NCBI GenBank assembly: GCA_035452965.1
Contig: DAOTCE010000005.1
Span: 1 to 64,000 of the forward strand
DNA: 64,000 nt
Source of the DNA: Candidatus Paceibacterota bacterium
Lineage (GTDB): Bacteria > Verrucomicrobiota > Verrucomicrobiia > Limisphaerales > UBA8199
Reading direction: 5' to 3'
This document shows positions 27,642 through 36,336 of the stretch, piece after piece. Within the stretch, counting starts at the first letter, position 1, and the number at the start of each line of letters is the position of its first letter. The position numbers and the translations under genes are program-made. The notes beneath the pieces are model-generated. The model had not been told where the DNA came from. It worked only from the letters and a program-made list of their open reading frames with translations, and ran no database searches.

Positions 27642-27834
27642 GCCTCATGGTATCCGGATTTACAAGTGGCGGGCTTTGCTCTTAACTGGGCGGAATGAGT
27701 GAGAGAATGGGAAGCTGTCTCCGTCAGAAGGCAAGCGCATATGAAAGCTGCTGGGACGACCTTGGGCGGTTGGTGCTACGCGGGGCCATTCCGCGCTTTT
27801 CCCCTCTTTGAGTCCCTGGATGGACCGGACCTGC

Positions 27835-28659
27835 ATGACCGCCACCCCACTTGACATCCTGGGCCTCATCGCCGGCAATCGGTCGCTGCCGTTGCTCTTC
27901 GCCAAAGAAGCCCGCCGCCAGGGGGTGAAGCGGTTGGTCGCCGTTGCCGTCGAGGGCGAGACCGATCCCGCCCTTGCATCGCTGGTGGACGACATCGTCT
28001 GGCTGAGGGTTGGGCAGCTTTCGAAGATGATCGCCGCCTTCACCGATCGCGGCGTTCGGCAGTGTGTGATGGCCGGTCAGATCGCGCCGAAGAACCTCTT
28101 CGATGTCCGCCCCGACCTCCGCGCTATGGCGCTGCTGTTGCGGTTGCGCGAAAAGAATGCCCATACCATCTTTGGCGCGATTGCTGACGAATTGAAGCAC
28201 GACGGCGTCGAACTCATCGAAGCCACTCCGTGGCTCAAATCGCTGATGCCGCAGGCTGGCTTCCGCCTCGGCCCGAAGCTCTCCGAAGCACAGCGCAAGG
28301 ACGTCGAATTCGGCTTTCGGATCGCCAAGGAAGTATCCCGCCTGGAAATCGGCCAGACCGTCCTCGTCAAAGGCGGCACGGTGCTGGCGGTCGAGGCCTT
28401 CGAAGGCACTGACAAGTGCCTTGCTCGAGGCGGCGAGCAGGCGGGCGCCGACGGTGGTGCAGTCGCCGTCAAAGTGGCCAAAGAGCAGCACGATTTCCGG
28501 TTCGACATTCCCTGCCTCGGCCCGCAAACGCTGGAAACCTGCGCCGCGGCTCGGATTGCGGTGCTTGCGTTCGAGGCGGGCAAGTCACTGCTCCTGGAAC
28601 AAGAAACTTGCGAAGGCATCGCCACCAGGGCTAAGATCGCAGTAACAACGGTGGGCTGA
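27835..28659 (+). CDS. lpxI: UDP-2,3-diacylglucosamine diphosphatase LpxI
   Basis: LpxI-type enzyme that hydrolyses UDP-2,3-diacylglucosamine to lipid X in lipid A synthesis, in place of LpxH. The ATG at 27835 gives 274 residues; the longer frame from 27808 is less likely. Features: LGLIAGNRSLPLLFAKEARRQG at the N-terminus, GQIAPKNLFDVRPDLRA in the middle, and C-terminal GKSLLLEQE. It supports a Gram-negative outer membrane with lipid A. It overlaps by one base with a longer frame of the next gene, whose real start is further downstream. Confidence 0.92.
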   Translation: MTATPLDILGLIAGNRSLPLLFAKEARRQGVKRLVAVAVEGETDPALASLVDDIVWLRVGQLSKMIAAFTDRGVRQCVMAGQIAPKNLFDVRPDLRAMALLLRLREKNAHTIFGAIADELKHDGVELIEATPWLKSLMPQAGFRLGPKLSEAQRKDVEFGFRIAKEVSRLEIGQTVLVKGGTVLAVEAFEGTDKCLARGGEQAGADGGAVAVKVAKEQHDFRFDIPCLGPQTLETCAAARIAVLAFEAGKSLLLEQETCEGIATRAKIAVTTVG

Positions 28660-28745
28660 TGCCCGTCGCGCCCAATGTCCTGACCAAGCCATCCAATTCT
28701 CGTAACGGTATAATCCATTCAACTCCTCTAACTCACTCCCCGCCC

Positions 28746-29252
28746 ATGCTCACCTCCCACGAACTGTTCGGTTTCATGTCGCCTTCGCTGGCGCTGGAAA
28801 TCCTCATTTACGCCTACGACAACGACAAGCCCCTCTACCGTGCCACCCTTGGCGCCGTTGCCGACGCCCGCAAGCTGAGGCCCGTCTTTCTCGAACGCCA
28901 ACCCAAACCCCAGCGCCATGCCACGATGCTAAGCATGATGGCCCGGCCGGGCTTGGATTTGGTAGCGAGCAACCTTCTCCATGCCTGGCTCCTCAAGAAG
29001 CACAAACCCATGCTGGCCGATTTCCTGGATGCCCTCGGGGTCGCCCATCAGGACGGGGTCGTCGAACAGTTGCCCCCAACGATGGACGATGCCAAGCTGC
29101 GCGCCGCAGTGGACGCCCTGCTCGTCAAGTATCCCCCCGAAACCGTGGCGGTCTATCTCCACGCCTTCAACAAGATGAATGAACTGGAATGGAAAAACCT
29201 GACGGCCTTTCTGGATTCTGACCCGCGCCTCCAGTTGGGAGCGACGGCCTGA
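28746..29252 (+). CDS. Conserved hypothetical protein
   Basis: Unrecognised 168-residue soluble protein from the ATG at 28746 (MLTSHELFGFMSPSLALEIL). It is largely helical, with ILIYAYDNDKPLYRATLGAVADARKLRPVFLERQP, HAWLLKKHKPMLADFLDALGVAHQDGVVEQLPPTMDDAKLRAAVDALL and NKMNELEWKNLTAFLDSDPRLQ. No signal peptide or membrane helix. Its codon use and GC match its neighbours and it follows lpxI on the same strand by about 85 bases. Function unknown. Confidence 0.7.
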   Translation: MLTSHELFGFMSPSLALEILIYAYDNDKPLYRATLGAVADARKLRPVFLERQPKPQRHATMLSMMARPGLDLVASNLLHAWLLKKHKPMLADFLDALGVAHQDGVVEQLPPTMDDAKLRAAVDALLVKYPPETVAVYLHAFNKMNELEWKNLTAFLDSDPRLQLGATA

Positions 29253-29470
29253 GGCACCAGCGCGGACTTGCTCAGCTACTTCCACCGCCGCGAGGGTTCA
29301 GGGGTCTTCAAATCTTCGCCGTCTTCGTTGACTGATGCCGCTATGACAACCTTGGACTTCGACCGCTTACGACTCCGCGCGTTCATGTCGCAGTCGACAA
29401 TAGCGCAGGCTTCCGGCGGAAGAGATTTTTTGCTGGCCGAAAGCCGGGGTAACCGCAAAGGTAATACCGC

Positions 29471-29884
29471 ATGAATGATTCGCACGGAACCGAAAACACG
29501 CCCGCCAGCGGGAATCCTGATGAGATGCGATCGGCGCTTTTCGCGCAAATGGTCATGCAACAGGCCAGCATGGCTATGATGCTGTTGGGGAAGACGACGC
29601 ATCCTGAGACCGGCCAGGTTATCCGGGATCTTGAGGCGGCCAAACTCTTCATTGACCAGTTGGAAATGCTCGAATTCAAGACGAAGGGCAACCTTACCGC
29701 GGAGGAAGCGGCGCTTTTGAAACAGAGCTTAATGTCGCTGCGAATGGCATTCGTGGAATCCGTGGACGCCCCGCCGCCGTCGGCGGGAGCTGCTCCGGGA
29801 CCAACGGCAGGCACGCCCGCGCCGGCAGCCAACGTGGCTGCGGCGGACGAGGCCCCGGCCAAGAAGTTTACCAAGAAGTACTGA
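29471..29884 (+). CDS. DUF1844 protein
   Basis: Small soluble protein of 137 residues of the DUF1844 family. The core is FAQMVMQQASMAMMLLGKTTHPETGQVIRDLEAAKLFIDQLEMLEFKTKGNLTAEEAALLKQSL, followed by a low-complexity Ala/Pro tail and a lysine-rich end (KKFTKKY). The family is widespread but functionally uncharacterised. About 220 bases upstream hold no gene, so it probably has its own promoter. Confidence 0.88.
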   Translation: MNDSHGTENTPASGNPDEMRSALFAQMVMQQASMAMMLLGKTTHPETGQVIRDLEAAKLFIDQLEMLEFKTKGNLTAEEAALLKQSLMSLRMAFVESVDAPPPSAGAAPGPTAGTPAPAANVAAADEAPAKKFTKKY

Positions 29885-30055
29885 GGCGCCGCCGGCAAGC
29901 GGCCAGACGGTCCGACAGGGGGGTGTTGGGGCATGCATTTTTTGCGTTTAATTTGCGTGACAATGGGAGGTCAATTCTGTAGAAGCATACTATTCGGGGT
30001 TTAGGAAACGGCTGCCCCTTAACGAGTATCACATCACCGGGCTGGAAGCGACCAT

Positions 30056-30346
30056 ATGAGAAAACGCATCAAAGATGAGTTCGCCGATCTGCCTGTTTCG
30101 CGGCAGCGGAAATACCAACTGCGGATGAAGCGTGACCGGCGATGCACCGAGTGTGGTGAACCGGCGGTGCAAGGCTCGCGATGTTTGAAGCATCTGATCA
30201 AAGCACGGGAACGCCAGCGTGAGAAGCGGGGCCTCAAGCGCCGCTACTTCGGCACGCTCAGTTACCGGTTGCAGGCGGCCGCCCGGAAGAAACGGCCGGC
30301 GGCTGCCCGGCGCACGCGGTTGGCCTCTGTGAAGGGCGCGAGCTGA
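30056..30346 (+). CDS. Small basic zinc-knuckle protein
   Basis: Protein of 96 residues, very rich in Arg and Lys. It contains a C-x2-C-x9-C-x2-H arrangement (Cys30, Cys33, Cys43, His46) in RRCTECGEPAVQGSRCLKH, which fits a zinc knuckle, then a basic helix (ARERQREKRGLKRRYFGTL). It is likely a nucleic-acid-binding protein, possibly RNA- or ribosome-associated; the function is not established. Upstream lies an AT-richer stretch (29940-30000) suited to a promoter. Confidence 0.65.
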   Translation: MRKRIKDEFADLPVSRQRKYQLRMKRDRRCTECGEPAVQGSRCLKHLIKARERQREKRGLKRRYFGTLSYRLQAAARKKRPAAARRTRLASVKGAS

Positions 30347-31017
30347 TGGTAGGATGCGCGCGCCGTTCCTGAGCTAAGAGGGCGAGCAGATTCTGCGATC
30401 CGCCTGACAACCGGCTAACTTCGCCGTTGCCGGGCGCGGCTGGCATTTCCGGGCGGGAAAGGGGCCTGCAGCGAGCCCGCCGCTGGTTGAAGCGAATACC
30501 TGAATCCTCAGCGAAGGCAGGACGACCAGTCCTCTGGTTCGTTCCAGAACTCGCTAAGTGCCGTAATCCGTTAATACAATTGCCCACTCCTGGATCGAGT
30601 AGCCGCCCCGGTGCGACAACGGTGTGAAGCCTGCGATATCCCAGTGTGGTTCCCATGGGGGCCGACCCCCATGGGAACCACACCGGGGTCCCGCCGGATT
30701 GGCACCATCCCATCGCCGTAGGCGGCTTGGGCGTGGGGTGCCTCAGGCTTGGGGGACGGGCGAAGCCAGCAGTCGGGTCGGCAGGCGGTGGGCTTGGCCG
30801 GGCACAGCCGGCTTCCGGTGCAGGTCTTGAGCCCACCGGCCCGGTGAGACGATTCTATCTGATATTGGCCAGGTGGGACTCTGCGCCGGGGGCACGCAAT
30901 GCGGTAGTGAATTTGTAGAATCACGCACCGAGAATTGGGGCGAACATGAAAGTTGCGGAATGGGCTTGCTACGGAAGCAACAGGTAGCCATATTGCGATA
31001 GCAATACACAAAATTCT
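30347..31017. other. Intergenic region with a palindromic element
   Basis: About 670 bases with no supported gene. It contains the 18-bp-arm inverted repeat at 30644-30683. The rest is GC-rich without recognisable coding or RNA genes. The last 100 bases (about 30915-31015) are AT-richer and probably carry the ferredoxin promoter. Confidence 0.5.
30644..30683. repeat. Palindromic repeat, 18-bp arms
   Basis: Left arm 30644-30661 and right arm 30666-30683 are perfect reverse complements around a 4-base loop (ccga). The arms contain tcccatggggg, matching the inner part of the palindrome at 21722-21785. The two are probably members of one dispersed palindromic repeat family. Confidence 0.8.
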
Positions 31018-31251
31018 ATGGCTGACGCTGCTAACAAATATCCTGAGAACGTTCCTGGCAAGTATTACGTTGACAACCAGTGCATTGACTGTGACCTGTG
31101 CCGGGAAACGGCCCCTGACAATTTCCAGCGCAACGAGGACGGTGGTTACTCCTTTCTTGCGAAGCAACCGGGTTCACCAGAGGAGGAGACTCGCTGCAAG
31201 GAAGCCAAAGAAGGCTGCCCGGTCGAGGCGATCGGCGACGACGGGGCGTAG
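31018..31251 (+). CDS. Ferredoxin, single [4Fe-4S]
   Basis: Small electron carrier of 77 residues. Ligands are Cys22, Cys25 and Cys28 in CIDCDLC and Cys67 in GCPVEAI, giving one [4Fe-4S] cluster; an extra Cys60 lies nearby and could form a disulfide. The N-terminus (NVPGKYYVDNQCIDCDLCRETAP) is typical of stand-alone ferredoxins. No redox partner gene is adjacent. Reading starts at ATG 31018. Confidence 0.9.
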   Translation: MADAANKYPENVPGKYYVDNQCIDCDLCRETAPDNFQRNEDGGYSFLAKQPGSPEEETRCKEAKEGCPVEAIGDDGA

Positions 31252-31536
31252 ACTTTCGGTGCCTCGAGCAAGGCCAGTGGCAGAAAGCCTCGGCATTCAA
31301 TCTGGCCATATCGTAACAGCAGCGCATCTTGCCTTCGCCCCTGGCAGGCTTTGCCGACGACTGCTGCTGGCGTAAGAGGTTAGCATAACCCAGCTTCACC
31401 ACTGGAGCGGGTCGCAAGGCATTGTCTGGTGAGGCAAGGCTGGCTAAACCGGGATTGATTTCCGGCTTTTTACCCGCAAAGCAGGCGCTCAATTCCTGCT
31501 TCCGGTTTGCGGAAAACCCATTAGGCTGGCTCGATT

Positions 31537-31953
31537 ATGGATTGGCTAACCAACCTGATTTGGCACGACGGCAGCCTGTTCGGGATCCAATGGCACACGT
31601 GGAAGGTCATCGGCTGGCTGGGCAACCTGATCTTTTTCTCCCGCTTCTTCGTGCAATGGTATGCAACCGAGAAGCGAAAAAGGGTAGTGGTGCCGACAGC
31701 ATTTTGGTGGCTCAGTTTGGTAGGCTCCCTGCTCCTGCTCAGCTACGCGCTTTTCCACGACCGGGATTCGGTGTTCATCTTTGCCTACGCGTTCACGTGG
31801 ATTCCCTACATTCGCAACCTGGTGATTCACCGGCGGCACGCGGCGGCGCACCTGACATGCCCGAGTTGCGGAACCCAGTGCCCGCCGCACTCAAGATTCT
31901 GTCTTGCCTGTGGGACCCGACTGACCGCCGGTGAGGGAATGGTCTCCGGCTGA
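31537..31953 (+). CDS. LAB_N membrane protein fused to a zinc ribbon
   Basis: The N-terminal 100 residues match the lipid A biosynthesis N-terminal (LAB_N) domain: three hydrophobic segments with the conserved FFSRFFVQWYATEKRKRVVVPTAFWWLSLVGS. The tail is a C-x2-C...C-x2-C zinc ribbon (TCPSCGTQCPPHSRFCLACGTRL) that such proteins do not usually carry. LAB_N proteins accompany lipid A and glycan modification genes, but their role is poorly understood. About 285 bases upstream are non-coding. The domain call is firm; the fusion is notable. Confidence 0.82.
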   Translation: MDWLTNLIWHDGSLFGIQWHTWKVIGWLGNLIFFSRFFVQWYATEKRKRVVVPTAFWWLSLVGSLLLLSYALFHDRDSVFIFAYAFTWIPYIRNLVIHRRHAAAHLTCPSCGTQCPPHSRFCLACGTRLTAGEGMVSG

Positions 31954-31960
31954 CGCGCGC

Positions 31961-32338
31961 CTATTTTTTAGGGGCAACTGGCGCGGGGGCCACAGGCGGC
32001 AAGTTGGTAGGGATGGCCGGCTTGAGGTTGTATTTGGCAAGGATGGGAGCAAAGTCGGGATGGACCCGCCCGTATTCGGTGATTTTCTTAATAAAATCCG
32101 TCATCAGCGGGCCGCTTACTTTCTGATAGTCATTGATCATTTGCGCGGCCTGCGGGCGAATGGCGGCGAGATCCTTGCTGCTGGAGCGCCACTGCCGGAG
32201 CAAGAAGATGTTCAGTGTCCCGCTGATCACGATGACCAGGATGAGGATGGACACGACCAAATGACGCAGGGAGTCATGCTGCGCCTGAAGGTCATTGGCG
32301 CCGGAACGGGTGGGGGCATTGGTGTCAATATAGTCCAT
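31961..32338 (-). CDS. Small single-pass membrane protein (pair member 2)
   Basis: Unrecognised 125-residue protein with one membrane helix (LVVSILILVIVISGTLNIFLL), a periplasmic helical part (DLAAIRPQAAQMINDYQKVSGPLMTDFIKKITEYGRVHPDFAPILAKY) and a Pro/Ala-rich tail. It lies six bases after the similar protein encoded at 32345-32629. Both end in P/A/K-rich tails and share a pattern of helix, QAA-x-IN, then Y-x-x-x-HP. They are likely divergent paralogues made from one mRNA. Function unknown. Confidence 0.65.
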   Translation of the reverse strand: MDYIDTNAPTRSGANDLQAQHDSLRHLVVSILILVIVISGTLNIFLLRQWRSSSKDLAAIRPQAAQMINDYQKVSGPLMTDFIKKITEYGRVHPDFAPILAKYNLKPAIPTNLPPVAPAPVAPKK

Positions 32339-32344
32339 AGGAAC

Positions 32345-32629
32345 CTACTTGGTGGCGGATTTGCTGGGGGCAGCGGGGTTTGTCTTGGCCGGCTTGAAAC
32401 CAACGGATTCCAGCAAAGGGTCAATCGCCGGATGGGTCTTGCTGTATTCCAGAGTGTCGTTGGCCAGGGCGGTGATGATCGCGCGGTTTTGATTGATCAT
32501 GGCCGCCTGGCCTTGAAGCGCGCGCAGTTGGCGGGTGTTGGAAATAAAAAGCCAACACAATACGAGCGAGGCCAGCGCGCTAAGGGTCAAGACCCCGAGC
32601 AGGATCGTAATCAAAGGAGAGTTTTTCAT
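32345..32629 (-). CDS. Small single-pass membrane protein (pair member 1)
   Basis: Unrecognised 94-residue protein from the ATG at 32629 (an upstream start at 32665 is possible). One membrane helix (ITILLGVLTLSALASLVLCWLFI), then QLRALQGQAAMINQNRAIITALANDTLEYSKTHPAIDPLLESVGFKPAK. It shares the helix/QAA-x-IN/Y-x-x-x-HP layout with its downstream neighbour and is probably co-transcribed with it. Function unknown. Confidence 0.65.
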   Translation of the reverse strand: MKNSPLITILLGVLTLSALASLVLCWLFISNTRQLRALQGQAAMINQNRAIITALANDTLEYSKTHPAIDPLLESVGFKPAKTNPAAPSKSATK

Positions 32630-32825
32630 AGCTAATGCTGGGCACTGTAGTGTTTTCTTCACCATTGTCCACCATGATTTTGCTTTAAAAGATACTTGCC
32701 TTCGGATGGCAAAAGCGGCAGAGTTCGGGTGCTTGAATGACCCGCTCCCAGCGGACGCGGTGAGCGGGGATTAAGTTGGGCTGTCGTGAACTGCACGCGG
32801 CCCGCAGAGTTCAGAGTTAATCAGC

Positions 32826-33044
32826 TTGGCTAAGGAAGAACCGATTGAATTGGCCGGCACAGTGACGCAGGTCCTGCCGGGCACGATGTTCCGCGTGGCG
32901 TTGCCAAATGGTCACGAGGTGCTCGCCCATATTTCCGGCAAGATGCGCAAGCACTTCATCCGCATCAGCGTCGGCGACAAAGTCAACGTGGAGATGTCGC
33001 CCTACGATCTGGGCAAGGCGCGGATTACGTTTCGGCACGCCTGA
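32826..33044 (+). CDS. infA: Translation initiation factor IF-1
   Basis: IF-1, an OB-fold factor that binds the ribosomal A site during initiation. The 72 residues match the family throughout (EEPIELAGTVTQVLPGTMFRVALPNGHEVLAHISGKMRKHFIRISVGDKVNVEMSPYDLGKARITFRH). The start is TTG at 32826; no ATG gives the full domain. It is a lone gene rather than part of a ribosomal protein operon here. Confidence 0.95.
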   Translation: MAKEEPIELAGTVTQVLPGTMFRVALPNGHEVLAHISGKMRKHFIRISVGDKVNVEMSPYDLGKARITFRHA

Positions 33045-33133
33045 AGGCAAGGAGTGGCGAGGCGGGCCCCTGCTTCACGCCGCAGCGTTCGCTTTGGCTC
33101 GACTTTGAGACGGGGCAGGGCAATCTGCTTCCC

Positions 33134-34528
33134 ATGCGAATACAATTCCTTGGTGCTACTCGCACGACGACCGGATCGACGTATCTCCTCGAGCTAAACG
33201 GGCAGCGATTGCTCCTGGAGTGCGGCTTGTTCCAAGGCCGGCGGGGCGAGTCCATCGAGCGGAATCGGAATTTCCCGTTCGATCCAAAGCAAATTGATGC
33301 GGTTGTTCTCAGCCACGCGCATATTGACCACTGCGGGAACCTGCCGAACCTGTGTCGGCAGGGGTTTGAGGGAAATATCTACTGCACCTTCGCGACGCGC
33401 GACCTGGCCAGCATCATGCTTGAGGATTCGGCGCAAATCCAACGGGATGACGCTGCTTTCGTGTCCAAGAAGCATGCCAAACAAGGCCTCCCGCCCGTTG
33501 AACCACTTTACAGCGCGAGTGATGCGGACAAGGCCATCCAGCAGTTTGTCAGCATAAACTACGATCGCCCCTTCCCGGTGGCGGACGGCTTAACCGTCAC
33601 TTTTCGCGACGCAGGGCACATCCTCGGAGCGGCTCAGGTGGTGTTCGACATTCGCGAGAGTGGGCGCGAGTATCGGTATCTCTTCAGCGGCGACATCGGG
33701 CGCGGCAACGACGACATTCTTCGCGACCCAGTGCCGGTCGAGAACGTGGATTACCTGCAGGTGGAAAGCACATATGGCGCGCGGGCGCATTCGCCGAAAG
33801 CCAGCGCCAACGCTGAAGTAGGCCAGATGGTGCGGGAGACCATTGATCGCAAAGGGAAGATCATCATTCCCTCGTTTTCCGTTGGGCGAACGCAGCAGGT
33901 CGTCTATACCCTGCATCAGCTGACGCTGGAGGGCCAGTTGCCACGCGTCCCCATTTTTGTGGACAGCCCGTTGAGCGTGAACGCGACCGAGGTCTATCGC
34001 CTGCATCCGGAATGCTTCAACGAAACCATCTACAAGTTCCTGCGGGAGAAGGCGAATCCTTTCGGCATGGAGAACCTCACCTACATCCGGGAGGTGGCAC
34101 ATTCGATGAAGCTCAACGAGCTGAAGGACGCGGCCATTATCATCAGCGCCTCAGGCATGGCGGAAGCCGGCAGAATTCGCCATCATCTGGCGAACCATAT
34201 CGGGAACCCGGCGAACCTGGTTCTTTTCGTGGGTTACTGCGCCGAACATACCCTGGGGGCGCAAATTATGTCTGGCCGAAGCCCGGTGAACATCTTTGGC
34301 GAGCCCCACGAGGTGCGCGCCCGGATTGCCTCGCTCGATTCGTTTTCCGGCCATGCGGACAAGGACGAACTCCGCCGCTACGTCGAGACCCTTACCGGAG
34401 ATATCAAGAAGATTGCCGTGATCCATGGCGAAGAGGCTCAATCCCTGGCATTTGCCGAGACCCTGATGCAGATGAAACCCAAGGCGCAGGTCATCGTTCC
34501 GGATTACCAGCAGACGCTCGAGATTTGA
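33134..34528 (+). CDS. Beta-CASP metallo-beta-lactamase RNase/CPSF-like protein
   Basis: MBL-fold/beta-CASP protein of 464 residues, of the RNA-processing exonuclease group. The metal site is LSHAHIDHCGNLPNL; further ligands lie in DAGHILGAAQVVF and FSGDIGRGNDD. The beta-CASP part includes IIPSFSVGRTQQVVY, SASGMAEAGRIRHHL and DSFSGHADKDELRRYV. It would act on RNA or nucleic acids in the cytoplasm. It follows infA by 89 bases. Exact substrate unknown. Confidence 0.9.
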   Translation: MRIQFLGATRTTTGSTYLLELNGQRLLLECGLFQGRRGESIERNRNFPFDPKQIDAVVLSHAHIDHCGNLPNLCRQGFEGNIYCTFATRDLASIMLEDSAQIQRDDAAFVSKKHAKQGLPPVEPLYSASDADKAIQQFVSINYDRPFPVADGLTVTFRDAGHILGAAQVVFDIRESGREYRYLFSGDIGRGNDDILRDPVPVENVDYLQVESTYGARAHSPKASANAEVGQMVRETIDRKGKIIIPSFSVGRTQQVVYTLHQLTLEGQLPRVPIFVDSPLSVNATEVYRLHPECFNETIYKFLREKANPFGMENLTYIREVAHSMKLNELKDAAIIISASGMAEAGRIRHHLANHIGNPANLVLFVGYCAEHTLGAQIMSGRSPVNIFGEPHEVRARIASLDSFSGHADKDELRRYVETLTGDIKKIAVIHGEEAQSLAFAETLMQMKPKAQVIVPDYQQTLEI

Positions 34529-34626
34529 CCGGGCTGTCCCCTTGAGCCAATCCGGCTGAAACGTGGTGCTGCGGGGTCGTGCCGGCCGTCTCCAAAGCTT
34601 GACGCGGCTCCCGCGGAAGGTGGGAT

Positions 34627-35367
34627 TCAGTCGCTAAACCGTGCGCGGTTTCGCCCAACAAAAGACTCGGCTTGCCGCAGCGATTCAGGGGTACCGATGT
34701 CGAGGAACGGGGCATCAACCGCGCATACTTTGAGCACAGCCCCTTGCGTGAGCAGTTGTGGAAACACGTGTTGTTCGAGGCTCAGCGGCAGCCGGTTGGG
34801 GAATAGGCGCAGCAGCGAGCTGCGCAACAAGTAAATGCCGGCATTGATCACTCCCTTCCCGGGCCGTTTTTCCGAGAAACCTCTTAGATCACCGGACGGT
34901 CCGATGGCGAGGGTGCCGTAGCGGGAAGCGTCTGCCACCGCGCAGCCAATAACGACGCCGGCTGCCTCGGGGTGTTTCAACTCCGAACTCGCCTGCGCGA
35001 GATCAGCAAAGACCAGTGAGTCGCCATTCAACACCAGCCATGTGTCGGGAGCCTCGCCGGCATGCCGAACCGCGTTCAGGAAGCCGCCTCCTGTCCCCAG
35101 CGGTCGGTCCTCCGCAACACATCTGATGTTCACCGCAGGCACGGGCCGGCGCCGAAAGTGCGCCTCCACCACATCGGCCAGGTGGCCCGTGGAAAGAATG
35201 ACTTTCCGAATACCTTGTGTCGCCAGGAAGCGCACGACCCACTCAAGAAAAGGCTTGCCCGCCACCGATGCCATGGGCTTGGGCACACCGGGCAGCAAAT
35301 GCGCTACCCGGGTTCCGAAGCCGCCCGCCAGCACGACCGCCACCGTCCGGTTCAGCTCCAGACTCAT
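34627..35367 (-). CDS. Sugar-phosphate nucleotidyltransferase, HddC-like
   Basis: Nucleotidyltransferase of 246 residues that would activate a sugar phosphate. The N-terminal VVLAGGFGTRVAHLLPGVPKPMASVAGKPFLEWV is the nucleotide-binding signature; LVLNGDSLVF provides the acidic metal-binding loop, and VINAGIYLLRSSLL and FLDIGTPESLRQAESF follow. It resembles D-glycero-D-manno-heptose 1-phosphate guanylyltransferases, though the base and sugar cannot be fixed by eye. It is the last gene of the 34627-38492 sugar operon, eight bases after the epimerase gene. Confidence 0.85.
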   Translation of the reverse strand: MSLELNRTVAVVLAGGFGTRVAHLLPGVPKPMASVAGKPFLEWVVRFLATQGIRKVILSTGHLADVVEAHFRRRPVPAVNIRCVAEDRPLGTGGGFLNAVRHAGEAPDTWLVLNGDSLVFADLAQASSELKHPEAAGVVIGCAVADASRYGTLAIGPSGDLRGFSEKRPGKGVINAGIYLLRSSLLRLFPNRLPLSLEQHVFPQLLTQGAVLKVCAVDAPFLDIGTPESLRQAESFVGRNRARFSD

Positions 35368-35375
35368 GCCCGCGC

Positions 35376-36308
35376 TCAGACGTTGGAGTAAAGGCTATTG
35401 CGCAGGATGGTGAAGCCCTTGATTAACTCCCGGATGCCGCGGTCGAGGCTCCATTCCGGTTTGAAGCCCGCGCCGGCAATTCGGGCGTTGGAGACTATGT
35501 AATCCCGCTTGTCCGGGTCTTCCCCGATGGGCGCTTCCAGGAAGACGAACTTCGGCAGATGCTTCTTGATCACGGCGCACAGCTCCAGCTTCGAGAGATT
35601 TGCCTCGTCCAATCCCACATTGTAGGGTTTGCCCTTCATGACCTCGAACTGGTCGAGGGCGTGGACAAACACGCGCGCCACGTCGCGCACGTGGATGTAG
35701 TTACGCTTGAAGTGCCCCTCGAAAACAACCACCGCCCGGTCAGTCACCGCGCGATGCACGAAATCATTGACCAGCAGGTCTATACGCATGCGCGGCGACA
35801 CTCCGAAGACCGTCGCCAGGCGCAAGCTGATGCTGTTTTCGCGTTGGAGAATGCTCTGCTCCGCCTGCACTTTCGTCACTCCATAAAGGGAGATGGGCCG
35901 CAGCGGAGTCTCCTCGGTGCAGAATTTGCCCTTCTCGCCCACGCCATAGCCGCTGTTGGTCACCGGCATGATGATGCGTTGCGAGCTGGAAGCCAGGCGG
36001 CAAAGCATGGCCACCGCCTCAAAGTTGATCGTCTTCGCCGCAACCGGGTCGCGGTCGCACAAAGGCGCTCCTACCAGCGCCGCCAGCGGAATAATGACGT
36101 CGGCCCCCGCCACCAACTTCTTCATCAACGCTTCGTCCCGGCAATCACCGCGCACCACCTGGAAGGTGTCGTAGTGGCAGCAGTCTCCGAGGCTGTTCTG
36201 ACGGAACATGAAGCTGTCCACGACCGTAAGCTCATGCCCGAGTTCCAGCAGAGCAGGGGTTAGCACCGATCCGAGGTAGCCCGCGCCGCCTGTGATTAAG
36301 ATCTTCAT
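35376..36308 (-). CDS. NAD-dependent epimerase/dehydratase
   Basis: Extended SDR of 310 residues from the ATG at 36308 (MKILITGGAGYLGSVLTPALL). The nucleotide loop is GGAGYLGS; the catalytic pair appears as SLYGVTKVQAE, with VTNSGYG as the catalytic Thr/Ser strand, and KRNYIHVRDVARVFVHAL is typical of sugar epimerases. It sits 28 bases after the LhgO-like gene and eight bases before the nucleotidyltransferase gene in the same operon. Substrate unknown. Confidence 0.82.
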   Translation of the reverse strand: MKILITGGAGYLGSVLTPALLELGHELTVVDSFMFRQNSLGDCCHYDTFQVVRGDCRDEALMKKLVAGADVIIPLAALVGAPLCDRDPVAAKTINFEAVAMLCRLASSSQRIIMPVTNSGYGVGEKGKFCTEETPLRPISLYGVTKVQAEQSILQRENSISLRLATVFGVSPRMRIDLLVNDFVHRAVTDRAVVVFEGHFKRNYIHVRDVARVFVHALDQFEVMKGKPYNVGLDEANLSKLELCAVIKKHLPKFVFLEAPIGEDPDKRDYIVSNARIAGAGFKPEWSLDRGIRELIKGFTILRNSLYSNV

Positions 36309-36336
36309 AGTTAAGGGAGGCAATAAGTAAAGGAAG

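Noticed and set aside
28659..28745. Upstream extension of the hypothetical protein after lpxI
   Set aside because: The sequence is Ser/Pro/Thr-rich without likely coding pattern; ATG 28746 gives a well-formed start.
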